Under the pieces are notes generated by a model, which saw nothing but the letters and a program-made list of their open reading frames with translations, was not told the origin of the DNA and did no database searches. A stretch of DNA of 64,000 bases from Micromonospora sp. WMMD1120. GTDB lineage: Bacteria; Actinomycetota; Actinomycetes; Mycobacteriales; Micromonosporaceae. Of this stretch, positions 9,121 to 17,854 are shown in pieces. How positions within the stretch are numbered: the stretch's first letter is position 1; every line of letters begins with the position of its first letter. The DNA is taken from contig NZ_JARUBO010000005.1 of assembly GCF_029626235.1 (NCBI RefSeq), positions 4,434,501 to 4,498,500 on the forward strand, in the 5' to 3' direction. The position numbers were made by a program, and so were the translations under genes.

Positions 9121-10062
9121 GTGACCGTCAGCACCACAATGAGTCAGACCGCACTGCTCGTCGAGTTGGAGCCGGTCGTCGCTCGCAACCTCGACCGCCA
9201 TCTGGGGTTGGCGAAGGAGTGGTTCCCGCACGAGTACGTGCCGTGGAGCGAGGGACGCACCTTCGACGGGCCGCTCGGCGGCGAGGCGTGGTCGCCGACC
9301 GACTCCACGATCCCGGACGTGGCCCGCACCGCGCTGATCGTGAACCTGCTGACCGAGGACAACCTGCCCTCGTACCACCACGAGATCGCCACCCTCTTCG
9401 GCCGGGACGGCGCCTGGGGCACCTGGGTGCACCGCTGGACCGCCGAGGAGGGGCGGCACGGTGTCGCCATCCGCGACTACCTGACCGTCACCCGGGCGGT
9501 CGACCCGGTGGCGCTGGAGCGCGCCCGGATGACGCACATGTCGGAGGGCTACACCAACGCCCACGGCGACGAGGTGCTGCACTCGCTGGCGTACGTCTCG
9601 TTCCAGGAGCTGGCCACCCGGATCTCGCACCGCAACACCGGCAAGGCCACCGGCGACCCGGTCTGCGAGGCGCTGCTGGCCCGGGTGGCCGCCGACGAGA
9701 ACCTGCACATGGTCTTCTACCGCAACCTGCTCGCCGCCGCCTTCGAGCTGGCCCCCAGCCAGGCCATGCGGGCCGTGGCCGACGTGGTGGCCGACTTCCA
9801 GATGCCGGGCAACGGCATCGAGGGCTTCGCCCGTAAGTCGGTGGCGATCGCCCTGGCCGGCATCTACGACCTGCGTCAGCACCGCGACGAGGTGTTGCAG
9901 CCGGTGCTGCGGCAGTGGGACGTCTTCAACGTGACCGGACTCGACGCCGACGGCGAGGCGGCCCAGGAGCAGTTGGCCGCCCACCTGGCGACCCTGGACC
10001 GTGCCGCGAGCCGCTTCGAGGAAAAGCGCGACGCCAGAAACGCCCGCCTGTCCCAACGCTGA
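9121..10062 (+). CDS. Acyl-ACP desaturase (ferritin-like, DesA family)
   Basis: A soluble di-iron desaturase that puts a double bond into acyl chains carried on acyl carrier protein. The 313-residue product shows the two carboxylate-His iron motifs of the ferritin-like desaturases, EEGRH (109-113) and DENLH (192-196), and the helix with EDNLPSYHHE (about 79-88). These match the actinobacterial DesA1/DesA2 group rather than the membrane desaturases. The GTG start at 9121 sits after GGGAG. The gene appears monocistronic, and the palindrome in its leader suggests lipid-responsive repression. Confidence 0.9.
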   Translation: MTVSTTMSQTALLVELEPVVARNLDRHLGLAKEWFPHEYVPWSEGRTFDGPLGGEAWSPTDSTIPDVARTALIVNLLTEDNLPSYHHEIATLFGRDGAWGTWVHRWTAEEGRHGVAIRDYLTVTRAVDPVALERARMTHMSEGYTNAHGDEVLHSLAYVSFQELATRISHRNTGKATGDPVCEALLARVAADENLHMVFYRNLLAAAFELAPSQAMRAVADVVADFQMPGNGIEGFARKSVAIALAGIYDLRQHRDEVLQPVLRQWDVFNVTGLDADGEAAQEQLAAHLATLDRAASRFEEKRDARNARLSQR

Positions 10063-10081
10063 CCCACCCCACCCCGCCCCA

Positions 10082-10253
10082 CCCGGCCCCGCCCGGCCCC
10101 ACCTCGCCCGGCCCCACCCCGCCCGGCCCCACCCCGCCCGGCCCCACCTCGCCCGGCCCCACCCCGCCCGGCCCCACCCCGCCCGGCCCCACCTCGCCCG
10201 GCCCCACCCCGCCCGCCCGGCCCCGCCCGGCCCCGCCCGCCCGGCCCCGCCCG
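10082..10253 (+). repeat. C-rich minisatellite, 15-base unit with 45-base superperiod
   Basis: The unit is CCCCACCCCGCCCGG, repeated head to tail. Single T variants (cacctcgcc) at 10104, 10149 and 10194 are exactly 45 bases apart, so blocks of three units were duplicated. The last 45 bases or so degenerate into a shorter CCCCGCCCGG pattern. The + strand is almost free of A and T, and the opposite strand could form G-quadruplexes. Frames through it encode only Pro/Gly/Thr repeats and are not taken as genes. Confidence 0.9.
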
Positions 10254-10314
10254 GTTGATCATGAAGTTATTGCCACTCGCGTCGGCGTGTCGTGGCGATA
10301 ACTTCATGATCAAC
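10254..10314. repeat. Intergenic hairpin element 1 (GTTGATCATGAAGTTAT type)
   Basis: Two 23-base arms (10254-10276 and 10292-10314) are complementary at 22 positions around a 15-base loop. The outer part of the arm is gttgatcatgaagttat. It directly abuts the minisatellite and is AT-rich against its surroundings. It may end desaturase transcription. A similar hairpin lies at 14577-14636, so it may belong to a dispersed palindromic family. Confidence 0.75.
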
Positions 10315-10327
10315 GGGGTCAAGGTCA

Positions 10328-10369
10328 GGGGCGGGGGCGGGGGCGGGGGTGGGGGGCAGGGGGAGGGGG
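10328..10369 (+). other. G-rich tract with quadruplex potential
   Basis: Six or more runs of four to six G separated by single bases or CA form a strong G-quadruplex motif on the + strand. It lies just past the hairpin, mirroring the C-rich minisatellite on its other side. From 10370 to about 10630 I see no gene, repeat or clear signal; this stretch is plain intergenic DNA upstream of the protease promoter. Confidence 0.7.
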
Positions 10370-10635
10370 TTTTCGTTTGTTGTTACTCAGGGTGACGGGT
10401 GGCGCGTCGGGTTGTGGGGTTCCGGCGGGCATAACGGGAAGCGGATGCGCTCCGTGGCGCCCCGTGCCGGCTTGGTGTCCGCCGTCGTGTCTCCGGACGC
10501 GTCGCGGCGCGTCACGCACCCCCCATCTCATCGATTCCGGTGAACATAACGTGTGACGGTGGTTGTACGCCAGCGAGTCTGCGGTGTTGCGGCACTGCTC
10601 GGCTCGCGATCGACGAACACGGGCGAATCCAAGGC

Positions 10636-10664
10636 TTGTCAATGATCTTAAGGATGTGAATACT
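10636..10664 (+). promoter_or_regulatory. Probable sigma-70-type promoter of the protease gene
   Basis: TTGTCA (10636-10641) and AATACT (10659-10664) are separated by 17 bases, close to the housekeeping consensus. Transcription would start near 10671, leaving a leader of about 90 bases before the ATG at 10761. The segment is distinctly AT-rich compared with flanking DNA. Confidence 0.55.
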
Positions 10665-10760
10665 TCAGTTCACTCGGCCGGTTTCCCCAGATCGGCCGGG
10701 TTGCCCTCGGGTCAGCCGCCCTCCGGCCAGACCCGCTCCCCCGCCCAGGAGGTTTGTTAC

Positions 10761-11807
10761 ATGCGACCCACGAGGTCCTCATTCCGTGTTGCGGCCACAG
10801 TTGCCGTCTCCGGAAGCCTGGTCGTCGGCACGCTGATCGGCGCGCCCGCCCAGGCCGCCCCGGCCGCCTCACCCGACGCCGCCGCGGCCATCTCCGCCGA
10901 ACTCGGCGACCGCTCCGCCGGCTCGTACATCGACGCCAGCGGCAGGTCCGTCGTCACGGTGACCGACGCCGCTGCCGCCAGCAAGGCGAGCAGGGCGGGC
11001 GCCACCGTCCGCTACGTCACCCGCGGCGCCGCGGAGCTCAACCGGGCCACCGCCGACCTGGAGCGTTCCGCCAAGATTCCGGGCACCGCCTGGTGGAGCG
11101 ACCCGGTCACCAACCAGGTCGTCGTCTCGGTGGACAGCACCGTCACCGGGGCGAAGCTGGAGCGGGTCAAGGCCGCCGCCGCGCGGGCCAACGGCGCGGT
11201 CCGGGTCGAGGCGGAGGCCGGCGTGCTGAGCACCCGGATCTCCGGCGGCCAGGCCATCTACGCCGGTGGCGGCGGGCGCTGCTCGCTCGGCTTCAACGTG
11301 CGCAGCGGCAGCACCTACTCGTTCCTGACGGCCGGGCACTGCACCAACATCTCGGCCAGCTGGTACTCGAACTCCGCCCAGACCGCGCTGCTCGGCAGCC
11401 GTACCGGCACCAGCTTCCCGGGCAACGACTACGGCATCGTGCGGCACAACAACTCCGCCAACGCCGCCGGCAACGTCTACCTCTACAACGGCAGCTACCG
11501 GGACATCACCGGCGCTGGCAACGCGTCGGTCGGCCTGTCGGTGCAGCGCTCCGGCAGCACCACCGGCCTGCGCGGCGGCTCGGTGACCGCCACCAACGCC
11601 ACTGTGAACTACGCCGAGGGCTCGGTCTCCGGCCTGATCCGCACCAACGTCTGCGCCGAGCCGGGCGACAGCGGCGGCTCGCTGTTCTCCGGCAGCACCG
11701 CGCTGGGTCTGACCTCCGGTGGTAGCGGCAACTGCCGCACCGGCGGCACGACCTTCTTCCAGCCGGTCACCGAGGCGCTCAGCCGTTACGGCGTCAGCGT
11801 CTTCTGA
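10761..11807 (+). CDS. Secreted serine protease, S1 family (streptogrisin / alpha-lytic type)
   Basis: A 348-residue secreted chymotrypsin-fold endopeptidase. It has a signal peptide (about 1-32, ending in APAQA), a propeptide (about 33-158) and a mature domain starting near [11 protein letters not shown]. The catalytic triad is His193 (TAGHC), Asp223 (GNDYGIV) and Ser304 (GDSGGS). Cys174/Cys194 and Cys298/Cys325 are placed to form the two usual disulfides. The prodomain resembles the folding prodomains of this family. The start is the ATG at 10761 after AGGAGG (10747-10752); a longer upstream reading frame exists but has no signal peptide. The gene stands alone with its own promoter and terminator. 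Confidence 0.92.
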   Translation: MRPTRSSFRVAATVAVSGSLVVGTLIGAPAQAAPAASPDAAAAISAELGDRSAGSYIDASGRSVVTVTDAAAASKASRAGATVRYVTRGAAELNRATADLERSAKIPGTAWWSDPVTNQVVVSVDSTVTGAKLERVKAAAARANGAVRVEAEAGVLSTRISGGQAIYAGGGGRCSLGFNVRSGSTYSFLTAGHCTNISASWYSNSAQTALLGSRTGTSFPGNDYGIVRHNNSANAAGNVYLYNGSYRDITGAGNASVGLSVQRSGSTTGLRGGSVTATNATVNYAEGSVSGLIRTNVCAEPGDSGGSLFSGSTALGLTSGGSGNCRTGGTTFFQPVTEALSRYGVSVF

Positions 11808-11820
11808 TCGATCGACCGAC

Positions 11821-11852
11821 CGCGGGCCGCCGGAGGAATCCGGCGGCCCGCG
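11821..11852. terminator. Bidirectional terminator after the protease gene
   Basis: A perfect 14-base stem (cgcgggccgccgga) capped by a GGAA tetraloop lies between the protease and the convergent DUF998 gene. It is 14 bases past the protease stop. Confidence 0.8.
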
Positions 11853-11869
11853 CCGCGTCTGCGGCAGGC

Positions 11870-12589
11870 TCAGGCGAGCCGGTCGGGCCCGTCCGCGGGC
11901 CGCAGGGGATCCGGGGGGACGACACCGGCGGTCGGTGACGCCGTGCCAAGCGTCGGCGCGCCGGACGCCGACCAGGCGAGGTGCGCCCGCCGGGCGGAGA
12001 GGACCGCCAGCAGGGGCCACAGCGAGACGGCCACCGCCGTCACCCGCTCGGCCAGCCCGGTACGGGACCCGCTGGTCACCTCGAACGCGCACCAGCCGAA
12101 GAGCGCGAGCAGCACCGCCGTTGCGCTCAGCGCCACCGCCCGGCGGAACGCCCACGGCGGCTCCGGCCGGGTCGGGTGTCTGCCGTGCTCGGCGCGCGGC
12201 AGCCGTAGCGCCGAGCCGGCCGGCCAGAGCACCAGGGCGAGCACCGCCACCGTCGCCGCGACGCCGTGACTGAGCGACCCGCCCACCGGCGGCCGGGGAA
12301 AGGCGACGAGCGCGATGGTCGCCACCCCGCCGACCGCGAGCAGGAATCGGCTGGGCAGCCCGGCCGCGTGCAGCACCGCGGCGACGGACAGGTAACAGCA
12401 GCCCAACAGCACCAGGGTCGCCACCATGATCCAGGCGTCGGTGGCGTCCTGCCCCGCCAGCTCGCTGATGGTGTCTCGGACCGGGTCGTACCCGACCGGC
12501 TGCCGGGATTCCGCCACCGTCCATCCGGCCACCAGCAACACGGGCGCGGCCGCCGCCGTGGCGACGGCCCAGTTCGGTACGGCGCGCAT
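11870..12589 (-). CDS. DUF998-like membrane protein
   Basis: The 239-residue product has about six hydrophobic segments and no catalytic motif that I recognise. The first loop carries YDPVRDTISELAGQDATDAWIM, the pattern typical of DUF998 proteins (an Ile-Ser-Glu-Leu segment after the first helix). Function is unknown. The ATG at 12589 begins the hydrophobic protein (MRAVPNWAVATAAAAPVLLV); the reading frame is open further upstream but there overlaps aspS on the other strand. It is divergent from aspS, with 154 bases between starts, and convergent with the protease. Confidence 0.75.
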   Translation of the reverse strand: MRAVPNWAVATAAAAPVLLVAGWTVAESRQPVGYDPVRDTISELAGQDATDAWIMVATLVLLGCCYLSVAAVLHAAGLPSRFLLAVGGVATIALVAFPRPPVGGSLSHGVAATVAVLALVLWPAGSALRLPRAEHGRHPTRPEPPWAFRRAVALSATAVLLALFGWCAFEVTSGSRTGLAERVTAVAVSLWPLLAVLSARRAHLAWSASGAPTLGTASPTAGVVPPDPLRPADGPDRLA

Positions 12590-12743
12590 TTCGCCACGGT
12601 AACCGGCGTGGCCCGCGACCGGACCGGCTTCGGCGGCGCACCCCACCAGCGAATCGCGCCGGCCTGCCGGGTGCCCGGAGGCTAGGCGTTCACCCCTGAC
12701 AGAATGCCGGTGAGGACTGTTCCACGATGAGGAGTTGCCAGCC

Positions 12744-14567
12744 GTGATCCGTACCCACAATGCCGGAAGCCTGCGCGCGGCGGACGCCGGCTCGACGGTG
12801 ACGCTCGCCGGCTGGGTGGCCCGCCGGCGCGACCACGGCGGGGTCATCTTCGTCGACCTGCGCGACGGCTCCGGCGTCGTCCAGGTGGTGTTCCGCGAGG
12901 AGGACGCGCACGCGCTGCGCAACGAGTTCTGCGTGAAGGTCGTCGGCGAGGTGACCCGGCGGCCGGCCGGCAACGAGAACCCGGAGCTGCCCACCGGTGA
13001 GGTCGAGGTGACCGCCGCCGAGCTTGAGGTGCTCTCCGAGGCCGCTCCGCTGCCGCTGCCGGTGGACGACCAGATCGAGGCCGGTGACGACATCCGGCTG
13101 CGCTACCGCTACCTGGACCTGCGGCGCAGCGGTCCGGCCAAGGCGCTGCGGCTGCGCTCGCGGGCCAGCCAGCTCGCCCGGGGGGTGCTGCACGAGCGCG
13201 ACTTCCTGGAGATCGAGACGCCGACCCTGACCCGCTCGACCCCGGAGGGCGCCCGCGACTTCCTGGTGCCGGTGCGTCTCCAGCCGGGCAGTTGGTACGC
13301 GCTGCCGCAGTCGCCGCAGCTGTTCAAGCAGCTGCTGATGGTCGGCGGGATGGAGCGGTATTACCAGATCGCCCGCTGCTACCGCGACGAGGACTTCCGG
13401 GCCGACCGGCAGCCGGAGTTCACCCAGCTCGACATCGAGATGTCCTTCGTGACCGAGGACGACGTGATCGACCTCGGCGAGGCGATCGTCTCGGCGCTCT
13501 GGAAGGACCTGGCCGGGCACGAGATCACCCGGCCGATCCCGCGGATCACCTGGCACGACGCGATGGCCCGGTACGGCTCGGACAAGCCGGACCTGCGCTA
13601 CGGCGTGGAGCTGACCGAGCTGACCGACTACCTGCGCGGCACCGAGTTCCGGGTGTTCGCCGGCGCGATCGACGCGGGTGGCTACGTCGGGGCTGTGGTG
13701 ATGCCGGGCGGCGCGGCGCAGAGCCGCAAGGAGCTGGACGGCTGGCAGGACTGGGCGAAGGCGCGCGGCGCGCGGGGCCTGGCGTACGTGGTGCTGGACG
13801 CCGAGACCGGCGAGGCGCGCGGGCCGGTCGCCAAGAACCTCTCCCCGGAGCACCTGGGTGGGCTCGCCGACGCGGTGGGCGCCAAGCCGGGCGACGCGGT
13901 CTTCTTCGCCGCCAGCGCGACCACCCGGGAGGCGCAGGAGCTGCTCGGCGCGGCCCGGGTCGAGATCGCCAGGCGGGCCGGCCTGGTCGACGAGAGCGCC
14001 TGGGCGTTCTGCTGGGTGGTCGACGCGCCGATGTTCGAGCCGGCCTCCGACCAGGAGAGCGGCCAGGCGGGTGGCTGGACGGCCGTGCACCACCCGTTCA
14101 CCTCGCCCAACGCCGAGTGGGTGGACCGGTTCGAGGAGGCGCCCGACCGGGCCTTGGCGTACGCGTACGACATCGTCTGCAACGGCAACGAGATCGGCGG
14201 CGGGTCGATCCGTATCCACCGGGGTGACGTGCAGAAGCGGGTCTTCGACCTGCTCGGCATCTCCCCCGAGGAGGCGCAGGACAAGTTCGGCTTCCTGCTG
14301 GAGGCGTTCAAGTACGGCGCCCCGCCGCACGGCGGCATCGCCTTCGGCTGGGACCGGGTCTGCATGCTGCTCGCCGGCGCGGACTCGATCCGCGAGGTCA
14401 TCGCCTTCCCGAAGACCCGCGGTGGCTTCGACCCACTGACCAGCGCCCCCACCCCGATCACCGCGCAGCAGCGCGCCGAGGCCGGCATCGACGCCAAGCC
14501 GAAGTCCGCCGCCACGGCCCACTCCGGCACGGCCGGCCCGGCGGCCCCGGTCGCCGACCCGGTCTGA
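12744..14567 (+). CDS. aspS: Aspartate--tRNA ligase
   Basis: A class II aminoacyl-tRNA synthetase of 607 residues. It has an N-terminal OB-fold anticodon-binding domain (about 1-105), the class II core with [21 protein letters not shown] and [20 protein letters not shown] (motif 2), a bacterial GAD insertion domain (about 280-410) and motif 3 ([16 protein letters not shown]). A roughly 30-residue Ala/Pro-rich tail follows. The GTG at 12744 is preferred because GAGGAG (12729-12734) is well spaced; an in-frame TTG at 12735 is too close. Whether it discriminates tRNA-Asp from tRNA-Asn cannot be told here. Confidence 0.95.
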   Translation: MIRTHNAGSLRAADAGSTVTLAGWVARRRDHGGVIFVDLRDGSGVVQVVFREEDAHALRNEFCVKVVGEVTRRPAGNENPELPTGEVEVTAAELEVLSEAAPLPLPVDDQIEAGDDIRLRYRYLDLRRSGPAKALRLRSRASQLARGVLHERDFLEIETPTLTRSTPEGARDFLVPVRLQPGSWYALPQSPQLFKQLLMVGGMERYYQIARCYRDEDFRADRQPEFTQLDIEMSFVTEDDVIDLGEAIVSALWKDLAGHEITRPIPRITWHDAMARYGSDKPDLRYGVELTELTDYLRGTEFRVFAGAIDAGGYVGAVVMPGGAAQSRKELDGWQDWAKARGARGLAYVVLDAETGEARGPVAKNLSPEHLGGLADAVGAKPGDAVFFAASATTREAQELLGAARVEIARRAGLVDESAWAFCWVVDAPMFEPASDQESGQAGGWTAVHHPFTSPNAEWVDRFEEAPDRALAYAYDIVCNGNEIGGGSIRIHRGDVQKRVFDLLGISPEEAQDKFGFLLEAFKYGAPPHGGIAFGWDRVCMLLAGADSIREVIAFPKTRGGFDPLTSAPTPITAQQRAEAGIDAKPKSAATAHSGTAGPAAPVADPV

Positions 14568-14576
14568 CGGTGCTTG

Positions 14577-14636
14577 GTTGATCAGGAGGTTCGCGTCATC
14601 ATCGGTCCGCCGAATGACGCGAACCGCCTGATCGAC
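14577..14636. repeat. Intergenic hairpin element 2 (GTTGATCAGGAGGTT type)
   Basis: Two 23-base arms (14577-14599 and 14614-14636) match at 21 positions around a 14-base loop. The arm begins gttgatcaggaggtt, very like element 1 at 10254, while the inner half differs. It starts nine bases after the aspS stop and ends 15 bases before the next gene, so it may act as the aspS terminator. Confidence 0.72.
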
Positions 14637-14651
14637 GGGGGAGTGGGCCGG

Positions 14652-15464
14652 ATGCGGGTGCTTGTGGTGGGTGGTAGCGGGCTGTTGGGGCTCGCGGTCT
14701 GCCGGCGGGCGGTGCGCGCCGACCTGTCGGTGGTGGGCACCTACCACACGCGCGGGATCGTGGAGCCCGGTGTGCGGGCGCGCCGGCTGGACGTGACCGA
14801 CCGGGCCGCCGTGCGCGCGCTGGTCACCGAGGCGCGGCCGGACGCCGTGGTGAACACCCCCTACCGGTACGACGACTGGACGGTCACCGCCGACGGGGCC
14901 GCGCACGTCGCGCTCGCCGCCGCCGAGGTGGGCGCCCGGCTGGTGCACGTGTCCAGTGACGCGCTGCACGCGGGTCGTCCCACGCCGTACGCCGATGACG
15001 ACCCGCCCACGCCGGTGCACGCGTACGGGGCCGCGAAGGCCGCCGCCGAGACGGCGGTGCGGGCGATCGACCCCGGTGCGGCGGTGGTGCGTACCTCGCT
15101 GATCCTGGGCGAGGGCAGCAAGCAGATCCAGCTCTGCCGGGACGCGCTCGCCGGCCGGGCGGTCCTGTTCAGCGACGAGCTGCGCTGTCCGGTCCACGTG
15201 GACGACCTCGCCGCCGCCATCCTGGAGCTGGTCGTCTCGTCGTACGCCGGTCTGCTCAACGTCGCCGGCCCGGACCCGGTGAGCCGGGCCGAGTTGGGCC
15301 TGCTGGTCGCCGAGTGGTTCGGCCTGGACCTGGCCGGGCTCAAGACCACCACCGGAGCCGCCGTGGGCCTGTCCCGCCCTCTGGACGTACGCCTGGACTC
15401 GGCCCGCGCCGCCGGCCTGCTGCGGACCCGGCTACGGGGCGTCCGCGAGTTCCTCACCCACTGA
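14652..15464 (+). CDS. NAD(P)-dependent sugar-nucleotide reductase, RmlD-like (extended SDR)
   Basis: The 270-residue product begins with the Rossmann motif VLVVGGSGLLGLAV (Gly-rich loop at residues 7-13) and has the SDR active-site YxxxK as YGAAK, with HVSSDALH before it. The general plan is that of dTDP-4-dehydrorhamnose reductase (RmlD), which reduces a 4-keto sugar nucleotide. No other deoxysugar genes are near, so the substrate is open. The ATG at 14652 starts right at the Rossmann fold; the open frame extends 26 codons upstream through hairpin element 2, which is unlikely to be coding. Confidence 0.82.
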   Translation: MRVLVVGGSGLLGLAVCRRAVRADLSVVGTYHTRGIVEPGVRARRLDVTDRAAVRALVTEARPDAVVNTPYRYDDWTVTADGAAHVALAAAEVGARLVHVSSDALHAGRPTPYADDDPPTPVHAYGAAKAAAETAVRAIDPGAAVVRTSLILGEGSKQIQLCRDALAGRAVLFSDELRCPVHVDDLAAAILELVVSSYAGLLNVAGPDPVSRAELGLLVAEWFGLDLAGLKTTTGAAVGLSRPLDVRLDSARAAGLLRTRLRGVREFLTH

Positions 15465-15487
15465 CCGACACTCGAACGCACAATTCT

Positions 15488-15532
15488 TATGCATGACTCT
15501 TGTGCAGAGAAAATGTGCAGAGATAGTGTGCA
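15488..15532 (+). promoter_or_regulatory. Four TRTGCA hexamers at exact 13-base spacing (putative operator/promoter)
   Basis: TATGCA at 15488 and TGTGCA at 15501, 15514 and 15527 are each 13 bases apart; the last ends three bases before the ATG at 15536. A plausible promoter lies within: TTGTGC (15500-15505) and GATAGT (15522-15527), which would start transcription at or next to the ATG, giving a leaderless mRNA. The array is AT-rich for this genome. The simplest reading is a binding site for the regulator encoded directly downstream. Confidence 0.6.
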
Positions 15533-15535
15533 ACC

Positions 15536-16144
15536 ATGGCTAGTGACGAGGCGACCCCGCGGCCGGCGCCGCGCGAGGTCCGAATCGACAAGCGGCAGGT
15601 CCGGGTGCTGGCGCACCCACTGCGGATGCGACTGCTCGGGGCGCTGCGGGTGAAGGGTCCGGCCACCGCCACCACGCTGGCCGAGCTGCTCGACACCAAC
15701 ACCGGCGCGACCAGTTACCACCTGCGCCAGCTCGCCGAGGTCGGGCTGGTGGTCGAGGACCCTGACCGGGGTGGCGGACGGCAGCGCTGGTGGCAGGCGG
15801 CGCACGACGTCACCAACTGGGAACCGACCGACTTCGACGACGACCCCGATGCCCGGGCCGCGATCGAGTGGATCCAGGGCGACCAGGTGCGCCTCCTCGT
15901 CGAGACCGCCGAACGCTGGTTCGCCACCCAGCACGAGTGGTCCCCGGCCTGGCGGGACGGCTTCGGCATGAGCGACATCTTCATGACCATCCCGCCGGCC
16001 CGGCTGGAGGAGCTCAAGACCGAGATGTGGCGGCTGCTGGAGCGCTACCACCGCGAGGCCGACGCCGCCGGCGCGGTCGATCCGGAGGCGAGGCCGGTCC
16101 AGGTCTTCATGGCCGCCTACCCGCTGCGTGAGGGCCTGCGATGA
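15536..16144 (+). CDS. Winged-helix transcriptional regulator (ArsR/HTH_20 type)
   Basis: The 202-residue product has a winged helix-turn-helix near residues 20-85 (RVLAHPLRMRLLGALRV, then TLAELLDTNTGATSYHLRQLAEVGLV), the layout of ArsR-like regulators. The C-terminal 110 residues have no metal-binding motif I recognise and may bind a ligand. It overlaps the MFS gene by four bases (ATGA), so it most likely controls that exporter and itself through the hexamer array upstream. There is no clear Shine-Dalgarno, which fits leaderless translation. Confidence 0.87.
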   Translation: MASDEATPRPAPREVRIDKRQVRVLAHPLRMRLLGALRVKGPATATTLAELLDTNTGATSYHLRQLAEVGLVVEDPDRGGGRQRWWQAAHDVTNWEPTDFDDDPDARAAIEWIQGDQVRLLVETAERWFATQHEWSPAWRDGFGMSDIFMTIPPARLEELKTEMWRLLERYHREADAAGAVDPEARPVQVFMAAYPLREGLR

Positions 16145-17433
16145 GCGCGCCGGGCGCGCTGACCGTCCGCCAGGTTCGGCGTCGCTACCTCACGCTCTAC
16201 GGCCTGCGCTGGCTGCCGACGGGTCTGATGATCCCGGTGATGATCCTGCTGATGCAGGAGCGCGGCCTCTCGCTGCCGCAGATCGGCCTGGTGGGCACCG
16301 CCCAGGGGCTGCTGGTGCTGGCGCTGGAGCTGCCCACCGGTGGCCTCGCCGACGCGCTCGGCCGCCGGCCCGTGCTCATCGCCGCCGGGGTGCTCAACCT
16401 GGCCTCGTTGGCGCTGTTCGCGATGGCCGACTCGTTCGTGCTGTTCTTCGTTGTCTGGGCCCTGCAGGGGATCTACCGGGCGTTGGACAGCGGCCCGCTG
16501 GAGTCCTGGTACGTCGATGCCACGCTGGCCGCCGACCCGGACGCCGAGTACGAGCGCGGCCTCGGGCACGCCGGCACCGTCATCGGCGGTGCCATCGGCG
16601 CCGGCGCGCTGCTCAGCGGTGGCCTGGTCGCGCTCGGCCCGGTCGGGCCGGTCAGCGCGCTCACGCTGCCGGTGTTGGCCGCCATCCTCGCGCAGGCGGT
16701 CGCCCTGGTCGCGCTGCTCGTCCTGCTGGTCGAGCGACGACCCGCCACCGGACTGCCGGCGCTGCGGGCCTCGGTGGCGCAGGCGCCCGGGATGATCGGC
16801 CAGGCGGTCGGGTTGCTGCGCCGCTCACGGGTGCTGCTGGCCCTGGTCGCTGTGGAGCTGTTCTGGGGCTTCGGCATGGTCACCTTCGAGTCCCTGCTGC
16901 CGGTACGGCTCGCCGAGGTGGTCGGCGACCCGGAACGTGCCGCCGCGCTGCTCGGGCCGGCCAACTCGGCGGCCTGGATCGCGTCGGCGGCCGGCGCGGC
17001 GGTGACTCCGCTGCTGCTGCGCTGGTGCGGTGCCGCCCCCGGCGCGGCCCTGCTGCGCGTCCTGCAGGGGGTGACGGTGGTCGGCATGGGGCTGTTGGCC
17101 GGGCCGGTCGGCGTGCTGGTGGCCTACCTGGCCTGCTACGCCGTGCACGGCGCGTCCAACCCGCTGCACAGCGGGCTGTTGCACCGGCAGGTCGACGGGC
17201 CGTACCGGACCAGCGTGCTCTCCCTGAACTCGATGATGGCGCAGCCGGCCGGCGCGCTCGGTGGGGTGGTGTTGACGGCGCTCGCCGCCGCCACCAGCGT
17301 CGGCACCGCGATGGTGGTCGGCGCCGTGGTGTTGGCCGTGGCCGCCCCGCTTTACCTGCCCGCCTGGCTGGCCGGCCGTCGATCCGCCGCTCCCGTCGAG
17401 CCGGTCCCCGTACCCACCTCCGTCGACACCTGA
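16141..17433 (+). CDS. MFS transporter, likely drug or metabolite exporter
   Basis: The 430-residue membrane protein has about twelve hydrophobic segments and the MFS signature between helices 2 and 3 ([17 protein letters not shown]). It is probably a proton-driven exporter. The substrate is unknown. It is translationally coupled to the regulator upstream, a common layout for regulated efflux, and a strong hairpin follows it. Confidence 0.87.
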   Translation: MSAPGALTVRQVRRRYLTLYGLRWLPTGLMIPVMILLMQERGLSLPQIGLVGTAQGLLVLALELPTGGLADALGRRPVLIAAGVLNLASLALFAMADSFVLFFVVWALQGIYRALDSGPLESWYVDATLAADPDAEYERGLGHAGTVIGGAIGAGALLSGGLVALGPVGPVSALTLPVLAAILAQAVALVALLVLLVERRPATGLPALRASVAQAPGMIGQAVGLLRRSRVLLALVAVELFWGFGMVTFESLLPVRLAEVVGDPERAAALLGPANSAAWIASAAGAAVTPLLLRWCGAAPGAALLRVLQGVTVVGMGLLAGPVGVLVAYLACYAVHGASNPLHSGLLHRQVDGPYRTSVLSLNSMMAQPAGALGGVVLTALAAATSVGTAMVVGAVVLAVAAPLYLPAWLAGRRSAAPVEPVPVPTSVDT

Positions 17434-17438
17434 GCGGA

Positions 17439-17470
17439 GCGCGCGGTCCCGCCCGGACGGGACCGCGCGC
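17439..17470 (+). terminator. Terminator after the MFS gene
   Basis: A perfect 13-base stem (gcgcgcggtcccg, 17439-17451, with 17458-17470) and a six-base loop lie five bases after the MFS stop. Confidence 0.78.
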
Positions 17471-17567
17471 CCGCCTCGGATGGTGCGGTCCAGCGTGGAG
17501 ATTGGCGGGTCGACCGATTGGGTACATCCCGCGCCGACCTACTGGGAACCCCCACCGGAGGACCGAC

Positions 17568-17780
17568 ATGTTCGCCATTCTCGCGGCCATCGTCTTTGGA
17601 TTCGCCCTGCTGCTCGACCTGCTCGACACCGACTTCGGCGCACCGGACCTGTTCAACTGGAACACCCTCGTCCTCATCGGGCTGCTCCTGCTCTCGCTCT
17701 ACCTGGCCGGCGTGGGCAGCGGTCCGCGTGGCGGTGGCGGCGGCCGCTGGTACCGGGGTCGGCGCCCCGGTCGCGGCTGA
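17568..17780 (+). CDS. Small two-span membrane protein
   Basis: A 70-residue hypothetical protein. Residues about 2-20 ([19 protein letters not shown]) and 35-52 ([16 protein letters not shown]) are hydrophobic, and the tail is Gly/Arg-rich ([16 protein letters not shown]), suggesting a cytoplasmic basic end. The ATG has GGAG eight bases upstream. I do not recognise a named family. It sits alone between the MFS terminator and rarA. Confidence 0.65.
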   Translation: MFAILAAIVFGFALLLDLLDTDFGAPDLFNWNTLVLIGLLLLSLYLAGVGSGPRGGGGGRWYRGRRPGRG

Positions 17781-17854
17781 CCGGAAGCGATCACCGGTGC
17801 CGGGCCCACGGCGCGATTCCGGCGTCATGGGCCCGGCCCGGTACTGTCTTCGTG

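Noticed and set aside
10082..10253. CRISPR array
   Set aside because: The repeats are head to tail with no unique spacers and no cas genes are near.
9876..10322. Pro/Gly-repeat frames in the minisatellite on both strands
   Set aside because: They are read-outs of the 15-base DNA repeat, with no plausible start or ribosome site.
10563..10760. Upstream extension of the protease gene
   Set aside because: The ATG at 10761 has AGGAGG and begins a proper signal peptide, and a promoter lies within the proposed extension.
12690..15197. 835-codon minus-strand frame over aspS and the reductase gene
   Set aside because: It is antisense to two well-supported genes and its product has only Arg/Gly/Leu-rich sequence without motifs.
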